Part shown: piece after piece, positions 58,125-64,000 of the stretch
Layout of the letters: the number at the start of each line of letters is the position of its first letter
Numbering within the stretch: position 1 is the stretch's first letter
From: Fictibacillus nanhaiensis
GTDB taxonomy: Bacteria; Bacillota; Bacilli; Bacillales; Fictibacillaceae
DNA: 64,000 nucleotides
Reading direction: 5' to 3'
Assembly: GCF_019801215.1 (NCBI RefSeq)
Contig: NZ_JAHVJO010000002.1
Span: 248,001-312,000, forward strand
Program-made: the position numbers and the translations under genes
Notes under the pieces: generated by a model
Database searches by the model: none
What the model was told of the DNA's origin: nothing
The model's input: the letters and a program-made list of their open reading frames with translations, nothing else

Positions 58125-59096
58125 ATGATAAAAAACGACCGAAAACCGCCCATAATTATTGAGAGTTTGTCTGTGCTTTTAAAAAGAATTCCTACGAACC
58201 CGAGAAGAAAAGAAATAGAAGATCATCTAGCCAAACATAAAGCAGGGTTTAGAGGAGAACAATCTCTTGACTACTTTTACCGTTATTTACCTCAGGACGA
58301 AATCATACTTCTTCATAACATGAGAATCCTTCACGATGAATATTATTTTCAGATCGACACGCTAATCTTAACTCCCCATTTCTTTATTGTTCTGGAAATC
58401 AAAAACATATCTGGACATATTTATTTTGATCACTTATTTTCTCAAATGATTAGAACGTCTGAGGGAAATAAAGAGTCCTTTGATGATCCCATTCAGCAAG
58501 TACATAGACAAGCTTATCACCTATCTGAAACTCTTAAGCTTCATAAAATTCCGTTCATACCTATAGAAAGTCTTGTCGTCATCACGAATCCAAAGTCTCT
58601 CGTAGAAAGTGCAACTTCCCATAAGGATGCTATAGCCAAAGTTATTAAAAGTGCCGATTTAAAAACAAAATTTGAGCTATTTAAAGAAAAACATAAGGAG
58701 CAAATATTAACTAAAAAGGATTTAAGAAAAGTGAACAAAATATTAGTAAAGCTGCACACACCTTACCATCCAAATGTATGCAACCTTTATCAGATTAAGC
58801 AAACGGAATTACTTAAAGGTGTGTTTTGTCCAGAATGTGAGAACTCCTTTCTGTTGAGGAGAAAAAGAAGTTGGTTGTGCACCGATTGCAACCATACATA
58901 CCCTAAAGCTCATGTTTCTGCTTTAAAGGATTACGCTCTTTTAGTATCTACTGAAATTACAAACCGTGAATGCAAAGAATTTCTAAATCTCTCTTCGAGC
59001 AGTGAAGCTTATCACTTACTGAGTGGATTACAACTCCCCTACTCAGGTTATAGAAAATCCCGTAAATACCACTTACATCAATTAATAGAAATATAA
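58125..59096 (+). CDS. NERD-domain protein with zinc ribbon, paralogue
   Basis: 323 residues, similar end to end to the protein at 8703. NERD core: GEQSLDYFYRYLP and QIDTLILTPHFFIVLEIKNISGH (Asp, Glu-x-Lys). Zinc ribbon: CPEC and CTDC. C-terminus: KDYALLVSTEITNRECKEFLNL. Ribosome site AAGGAGG, ATG at 58125. Phased repeats (locus B) lie upstream as for the other copy. Function not known; nucleic-acid processing is the family expectation. Confidence 0.87.
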   Translation: MIKNDRKPPIIIESLSVLLKRIPTNPRRKEIEDHLAKHKAGFRGEQSLDYFYRYLPQDEIILLHNMRILHDEYYFQIDTLILTPHFFIVLEIKNISGHIYFDHLFSQMIRTSEGNKESFDDPIQQVHRQAYHLSETLKLHKIPFIPIESLVVITNPKSLVESATSHKDAIAKVIKSADLKTKFELFKEKHKEQILTKKDLRKVNKILVKLHTPYHPNVCNLYQIKQTELLKGVFCPECENSFLLRRKRSWLCTDCNHTYPKAHVSALKDYALLVSTEITNRECKEFLNLSSSSEAYHLLSGLQLPYSGYRKSRKYHLHQLIEI

Positions 59097-59123
59097 AAAC
59101 GGAGTGGCAACTGCCAACTCCGC
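59094..59123 (-). terminator. Terminator of tatC
   Basis: CGGAGTTGGC pairs with GCCACTCCG and is followed by TTTTTATATT on the minus strand; it also overlaps the NERD stop region on the other strand. Confidence 0.8.
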
Positions 59124-59140
59124 ACATTATCTGGATTTAT

Positions 59141-59905
59141 TTAAGAAGGTCGGCGCATCTTCACGACTTTCTCTTCTTGAAGGGTATGGCTCTCGTTCGC
59201 CAGCTTCTTGCGGTACACCCACCGTGAAAGCATGATGCTGATCTCATAGAGGACGAGCAGCGGTATGACGACGAGAAAATCTGAAACGAGGTCTGGTGGT
59301 GTGATCAACACAGCCACAACGACAAGTGTAAAATAGGAAACCTTTCTTGCTTTCGTCAGCACATATGGGTTTAAGATCCCAAGAGAGGTCAGGAACATGA
59401 CGACGAGAGGAATCTCGAACAAAAAGCCGAATGGCAATGTCAGGTTCAGCATAAACTTGAAATATTTTTCCGATGTGAAAAAGGTTTGAAAGTGGCCCTC
59501 TGATAGACCGAGCAGGAAGTTCAACACCATCGGGTACACGACGAAATAGCCGAAAGACAATCCTGTTATAAACAACAAAAACAGAGCCGGAATGTAAGAC
59601 AACGTTATCTTTTGCTCTTTTTTGTTCAACGCGGGTTTAATGAAAAGCCACGTTTGGTAGGCTGCTATCGGAATGGTTAAGGCGATCGCGATGACACCCG
59701 ATATCATAAAATACACCCATAGAATTTCACTTGGGCCAAGCACAGCCAACTGTTGATCGAGATCGCGGATGAGCCAGCTGTAGATCGGCTGTACGTAAAA
59801 GAACGATACCGCAAGAACCGTCATAAATACAACGAGTGTAATGATGATGCGTTTTCGAAGCTCGCCTAGATGATCAACAAAAAACATTTCTTCTGTCTTC
59901 ATCAC
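59141..59905 (-). CDS. tatC: Sec-independent translocase TatC
   Basis: 254 residues with six membrane segments. The conserved N-terminal FVDHLGELRKRIII and the loop SEKYFKFMLNLTLPFGFLFEIPLVV are the TatC landmarks. It binds twin-arginine signals and works with TatA. It lies 84 nt after tatA and is read from the same strand, with a hairpin between; the substrate PhoX is encoded just upstream. Confidence 0.95.
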   Translation of the reverse strand: MMKTEEMFFVDHLGELRKRIIITLVVFMTVLAVSFFYVQPIYSWLIRDLDQQLAVLGPSEILWVYFMISGVIAIALTIPIAAYQTWLFIKPALNKKEQKITLSYIPALFLLFITGLSFGYFVVYPMVLNFLLGLSEGHFQTFFTSEKYFKFMLNLTLPFGFLFEIPLVVMFLTSLGILNPYVLTKARKVSYFTLVVVAVLITPPDLVSDFLVVIPLLVLYEISIMLSRWVYRKKLANESHTLQEEKVVKMRRPS

Positions 59906-59932
59906 ATAACCTCCTTTCGTTTTTCTTCTATT

Positions 59933-59980
59933 AAAAGAAAAGACGCAAGCTTTTATAGGTGCGCCCGCATCTTTTCTTCT
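59933..59980 (-). terminator. Hairpin between tatA and tatC
   Basis: AGAAAAGATGC pairs imperfectly with GCGTCTTTTCTT around a 20-nt loop and is followed by TTTAATAG. It may partly terminate or stabilise the transcript, giving more TatA than TatC. Confidence 0.55.
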
Positions 59981-59989
59981 GCATACTCT

Positions 59990-60178
59990 TTATTTTGACT
60001 GCGGTTTTTCGTCTTTTTCATCATCCGATGACATTAAATCTTTTGCAGAATGCTTGAATTCACGAAGAGTACTTCCGAACGCTCGTCCGATTTCCGGCAG
60101 CTTCGACGGTCCGAAGATGATGAGCGCAATCACCAATATTAAAATTAACCCTGGGATACCAATGTTTGTAAAGCCCAT
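59990..60178 (-). CDS. tatA: Sec-independent translocase TatA
   Basis: 62 residues: membrane helix ([22 protein letters not shown]) with the FGP hinge, amphipathic helix ([19 protein letters not shown]) and charged tail. Forms the translocation pore with TatC. Ribosome site GGAGG. It lies 41 nt after phoX, so the operon pairs the export substrate with its translocase, like TatAd/TatCd with PhoD in B. subtilis. Confidence 0.95.
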   Translation of the reverse strand: MGFTNIGIPGLILILVIALIIFGPSKLPEIGRAFGSTLREFKHSAKDLMSSDDEKDEKPQSK

Positions 60179-60218
60179 TCATAAAACCTCCTTGTATTCT
60201 CGTTTATCACTCAAGTTC

Positions 60219-61877
60219 TTAATCGTTATGGTGGTCATCATCGTTATCAAATTTAAAGCCTGTGATCGCAACGACGGAAGGACGCGGCATATTGCCTCCG
60301 CGAACCTGCGGCCATGTGCTCGTTGGATTCGCTTTGTCTTCTGTTTCTTCTCCTGGATGCTGAACGCTCAAGAACAGCGTTTTTTCGTTTGGTGTAAAAG
60401 ATGGACCAGTTAATTCTGCTTCATTTGGTGCAGAAGCGAACTGGAACGCTTCACCCTTATCGTCACCGACAGTTGGAATCATGAACATCCCGTTGTTTTT
60501 AAAGCTAGTCCATGCGCCAGAATTCAGTTTGCTTGAAGAAATATCTGTAACCGTCCAAAGGTTCGCATTGGAGTCGAACGTCAGATTATCTGGTGCACTG
60601 AATCCGCTTTGGCGTCCGCCTGCTGCGAAAATTTCAAAGTCGAATTCCTCTGCGCCATGGTCTCCATCTTTTTCAAAAAAGCGTGTGATGTGACCGTGGA
60701 TGTTTCCGTGCTTGTCGTTGTTTGTGTGCGCGATAAACACTGTTTGATCTAAAGGTGAGATCTCAACGTCTTCTGGACGGTCTGTTGGTGTAGCACCTAG
60801 CAAGATCGCTGCATCGTGTGCGTTTACGACAACGTCAGCTTGTGTTTTGAACTTTTCTAAAAGCGCAGCATTGCCTTTCGCTTTTTCACGAACGGCTTCG
60901 ATTGTTAATGCAACCCACTTCCCTTTTGCCATGTCAGCCGCATATAACGTACCTTCTTCTAAAAGCTTGCTGTTCGCTTTGCCTTTTGCTTCTACGTACT
61001 TCCCTTTACTTACAAACTTGTAAACACAAGCATCCTTCTTATCGTCTCCCATATAGACGACTGCGCGGCCATCCTTGGAGATGCCCATGCTTGCATTTTC
61101 GTGGTTAAAACGCCCAAGAGCGGTATGCTTTCTTACTTTGAAGTTCGGATCAAACGGATCGACTTCTATCACCCATCCATAATGCGTCGGATCTAATCCC
61201 GCATTTTTAGAGGTGTCTTCATAGTTTTCCTCACATGATAAAACAGTGTTCCAAAGCGTTCGTCCACCCGAACAGTTGGCAAATGTTCCTTGAACCGTCG
61301 TGGCACCAGAAACCGCTCCGTTTCCTTTAGCCGGTCCTGTTAACGCAAAAGGTGTGAGCCCCGTTACACGACGAGCATATTTTGAATCCTTGTTAAGTGT
61401 CCACTTGCCGTTTTTCTTTTGAACTTCAATAATGGAGCCGCCTTGGTTGTAGAGCATTTTTTCGATCTGAGCCGCTGTGTATTTGTCCCCGACTTTTTCG
61501 CCTTCTACATATAAGGCGTTCGTGTATTCGTGGTTGACCCACAGCAAGCCATGATTGCTAGAGTTCTCTATCGGAAAATACATCGTGAAATCGTTATTGA
61601 ATCCGAATGTGTCGCCTTTTCTGTTGATTACATCGCCATAAGATGCAATCACTTCATATTTATAGCCTCTTGGTAAAACGAGGTCATCCTTATCTGTTGG
61701 TGCAATCGGGTTAAACTTGAACCCTTTTTTACGTGGTTTCATACGCATCAAGCTGTCTGATTGTGCGTTTGCTTTCTCAGATAAAACACCTAATCCAGTT
61801 GTCGCTGCAGCAAGTGCGGTTGCACCAGTTCCTAAATACGTTAAAAAGGTTCTTCTATTTAATGGTTTCTTTTCCAT
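60219..61877 (-). CDS. phoX: PhoX-type phosphatase with Tat signal (DUF839)
   Basis: 552 residues. Twin-arginine signal NRRTFLTYLGTGATALAAA; body shows PhoX motifs (LGRFNHENASM, LSCEENYEDTS, HYGWVIEVDPF, GFSAPDNLTFDSNANLW). PhoX enzymes are metal-dependent alkaline phosphatases folded before export by Tat. Likely phosphate-scavenging, expressed under phosphate limitation. ATG start preceded by GGGGGAATAACG. First gene of the operon with tatA and tatC. Confidence 0.9.
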   Translation of the reverse strand: MEKKPLNRRTFLTYLGTGATALAAATTGLGVLSEKANAQSDSLMRMKPRKKGFKFNPIAPTDKDDLVLPRGYKYEVIASYGDVINRKGDTFGFNNDFTMYFPIENSSNHGLLWVNHEYTNALYVEGEKVGDKYTAAQIEKMLYNQGGSIIEVQKKNGKWTLNKDSKYARRVTGLTPFALTGPAKGNGAVSGATTVQGTFANCSGGRTLWNTVLSCEENYEDTSKNAGLDPTHYGWVIEVDPFDPNFKVRKHTALGRFNHENASMGISKDGRAVVYMGDDKKDACVYKFVSKGKYVEAKGKANSKLLEEGTLYAADMAKGKWVALTIEAVREKAKGNAALLEKFKTQADVVVNAHDAAILLGATPTDRPEDVEISPLDQTVFIAHTNNDKHGNIHGHITRFFEKDGDHGAEEFDFEIFAAGGRQSGFSAPDNLTFDSNANLWTVTDISSSKLNSGAWTSFKNNGMFMIPTVGDDKGEAFQFASAPNEAELTGPSFTPNEKTLFLSVQHPGEETEDKANPTSTWPQVRGGNMPRPSVVAITGFKFDNDDDHHND

Positions 61878-61957
61878 TTCGTTATTCCCCCTATAGCAAA
61901 AAATTTCTTAAGCACCCTTTATACTAATGAGAATTTATTAAGCCACGATGTCACGAA

Positions 61958-61975
61958 TTTAAACAAATGTTTAAA
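61958..61975. promoter_or_regulatory. 18-bp palindrome upstream of phoX
   Basis: TTTAAACA and TGTTTAAA form perfect 8-bp arms with a 2-nt spacer, 80 nt before the phoX start. It partly resembles the TTAACA-type Pho box but the spacing is not the usual direct repeat, so the regulator is open. Confidence 0.45.
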
Positions 61976-62061
61976 GTTTTGTTTGGTTTTTGTATGAAAT
62001 AGAGAAGGGCGGACGTAAAAACAAAGGCATTAACGAGGGAATTTATAATTTTTTTATCTCT

Positions 62062-62096
62062 TAAAAAAGACCTCCCGTTATTTGAGAGGTCTTTTT
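62062..62096. terminator. Terminator of the chemoreceptor gene
   Basis: AAAAAAGACCTC pairs with GAGGTCTTTTT around a 10-nt loop, with A- and T-runs on both sides, so it may act in both directions. Confidence 0.85.
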
Positions 62097-62109
62097 CAAC
62101 TACGCTATA

Positions 62110-63846
62110 TTAATTAAAATGTTGAATGGCTCTTTCCAGTTCTAATGAAGTCTTTCGTAAGTTTTCCATCGTTTGCTCTAAGGTTTCAACGGATTTCACT
62201 TGTTCGTCACTTGAAGATGCGACCTCTTTTGTTGACACAACGGCTTGATCCATCAAACTTTGTATGACCTCTGTAGAGGCGAATAGTTCTTCTGAGCTTG
62301 CTGATAATTGTTCTGTCACGGCAGACACTTCTTGTATTTCATTATTTACGTGTTGAGCAGAAGAGAAAACTTGTGACAAAGATTTTCCAATTCCTTCTAC
62401 AGATTCTGTCCCCACTTTCACTAAAGTGGCACTTTTTTCAATCTCTGTTAAAGCTTTTACTGTAACATCTTTAAAACTTAAAATATGTGAAGAGACTTTT
62501 TCAGCAGATGCTCGGGACACTTCGGCTAATTTTTTGACTTCATTCGCTACAACTGCAAAGCCTTTGCCTGATTCACCTGCTCGTGCTGCTTCAATAGAGG
62601 CATTTAAAGCTAGTAAATTAGTTTGCTCGGTAATATCGGAAATTACATGAATCGTTTCTTCAATCGCTTAATACCCATCTGTTAATTGATGGATCAGTTG
62701 TTCGGTTGATAACACTGATTGCTCTACTTCCTCAATTTGACGAATTACCTCATCCGCTCGTTTAGTACTTGCTGATACAAGGTCGGTCATATCATTTGAT
62801 GATTCAGCGACTGTTGTTGAAGAATCAGCAATTCGTTGAATGCCGATCGTCATTTCTTCCATCGCTTGAATCGTTTCATCACTCGTTATTTTTTGGTTTT
62901 CACTGCCTTTTGCAATGGCATATATATTAGATGTTATTTCTGTGTTTGAGCCCTTAACCGTATCAATGATTTCATCCAACCGTTTTGCTTCTGCTAGCAA
63001 GGTAACGGTAGCATCTTGAGTTTGCATTAAGATACCATTAAGTTGTTCGGTAGCCACTAAAAAATGATGAGTAAATACATGGATTTCATCATTCCCCGAA
63101 GATTTTATTGAACGTGCAGTTTCGGCAGCTTGTGATAATTTCCCTTCAGCTAATTCTTGAACGGACTGAGTTAGCGTTGAAATAGGATTCAATCTTTTTC
63201 TGATGTACCAATAAATAATACCAAGAATGACACTCATTACTACGATTAAGATTCCTGCTATGACAGGAAATGAGGTTTTAATTATATTGTTTTCAATGGC
63301 ATGAACACTCGTTGCTGCAATATCAACACCTAAAATCCCGACAACTACTCCTTTATCGTTCGTAATAGGTGCAAAAGCAGAAAGATATTGACCATAATCA
63401 GGGTCATCAACGAGTGAAGTGCTGCTCGTTTTTCCTTTAAGTACCTCTGAAATATCTGAGTAAGTAGTAGTAGCAGTAGCAGTACCAATAGGTGCAGCTA
63501 ATTCATCTCCTTCTGGCATGCCATCCACTAGAATCTTTAATTTCTTATCCGTCCCATCGATTGTGTAAACATACATAGCACCTGTTTTTTCTCGCAGATC
63601 GTTCATTTGATCACGCAAAGACCAATAGGTAGGAGATTCAGTCTGATCATTTAAGAACTTCTCATATTCCGACACATTAATTTGAGATGCAAAAGTTCGA
63701 GCGGTCTGTACACCTTGAGATCGGATCGTCTGTTCAATGGTTGATTTCGTTGAAAAATATAGAAACGTTAAAAATAAAATCACAAGAATAATAATAGCAA
63801 TTCCTAAAAAGAAGATAATTTTGGAGCTAAGCTTGCGATGTTTCAC
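62110..63846 (-). pseudogene. Methyl-accepting chemotaxis protein, interrupted by a stop
   Basis: A 578-cod frame of a chemoreceptor. N-terminal membrane segment (IIFFLGIAIIILVILFLTFLYF), an extracytoplasmic Cache-like sensor (YVYTIDGTDKKLKILVDG..., APITNDKGVVVGILGVDI), second membrane segment, HAMP, and the signalling hairpin tip [21 protein letters not shown]. An in-frame TAA at 62668-62670 (after QLTDGY) divides it at codon 393, just before the signalling tip. The reading frame continues unchanged afterwards, so one base change (probably a Lys codon) would restore it. It is a recent pseudogene or a sequencing error. Confidence 0.88.
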
Positions 63847-64000
63847 TTTTTTCCTCCTGTCGATTAGTACTACCGTTCATATATCGACAGAAATACCCTT
63901 TGTTTTATACTAAAACTATGGTACACAAAAGTTTTTCTAAAATGTCTAACTTGGGAAAATAGCTTCACATGTTTAATACTTAGAGGGAGCAACCTCCTCT

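Noticed and set aside
61958-61975. Pho box upstream of phoX
   Set aside because: The sequence is an inverted repeat, not the direct TTAACA repeats with 5-bp spacing expected for PhoP. It is listed only as a palindrome.

Overview
The window comes from a low-GC Gram-positive rod of the family Bacillaceae. The evidence is the ftsE-ftsX-EnvC-like-ctpB-minJ gene order, the YvjA-like neighbour, strong AAAGGAGG-type ribosome sites, a T-box leader, and a phoX-tatA-tatC operon. A genus such as Fictibacillus is possible but cannot be fixed from sequence alone.

Layout. From about 0.4 to 50.4 kb lies an accessory region of small, mostly single-gene units, nearly all transcribed from the minus strand: acetyltransferases, NUDIX, GrpB, methyltransferase, APH-type kinase, DinB, DJ-1, Lrp, AraC, lipoproteins, immunity-like proteins and many tiny membrane proteins. 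Between units sit at least 46 copies or remnants of one repeat, all in the same orientation. Its outer arms are complementary (left TTATTCAACAATC, right GATTGTTGAATAA on the plus strand) and enclose a variable hairpin that, on the minus strand, is an intrinsic terminator for the unit ending there. The arms fit the integron attC core patterns RYYYAAC and GTTRRRY. A XerC/D-like tyrosine recombinase (37.9-38.7 kb) lies inside the array. One ~260-bp unit occurs twice, each time bounded by the repeat, and several genes are chimeric or truncated at repeats. I read this as a cassette array with attC-like sites in a Firmicute, without a recognisable canonical IntI in the window. This is the main candidate for an undescribed system.

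Two larger blocks lack the repeat: 5.8-12.5 kb (two SLH-like subtilase paralogues flanking a NERD-domain gene) and 17.1-23.4 kb (regulators with their target genes and visible operators). A T-box-controlled MFS exporter sits at 14.4-16.0 kb as a self-contained plus-strand unit.

From 50.4 kb the content becomes core chromosome: minJ, a small membrane protein, ctpB, an EnvC-like M23 factor, ftsX, ftsE (division and wall hydrolase control), a YvjA-like protein, a second NERD gene, then phoX-tatA-tatC (Tat-exported phosphatase with its own translocase) and a chemoreceptor gene with an in-frame stop.

A second recurring signal is a set of ~21-bp-phased short direct repeats with a core near CGNNRAATT. 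It lies upstream of both NERD genes and, in a third form, downstream of minJ at the edge of the array.
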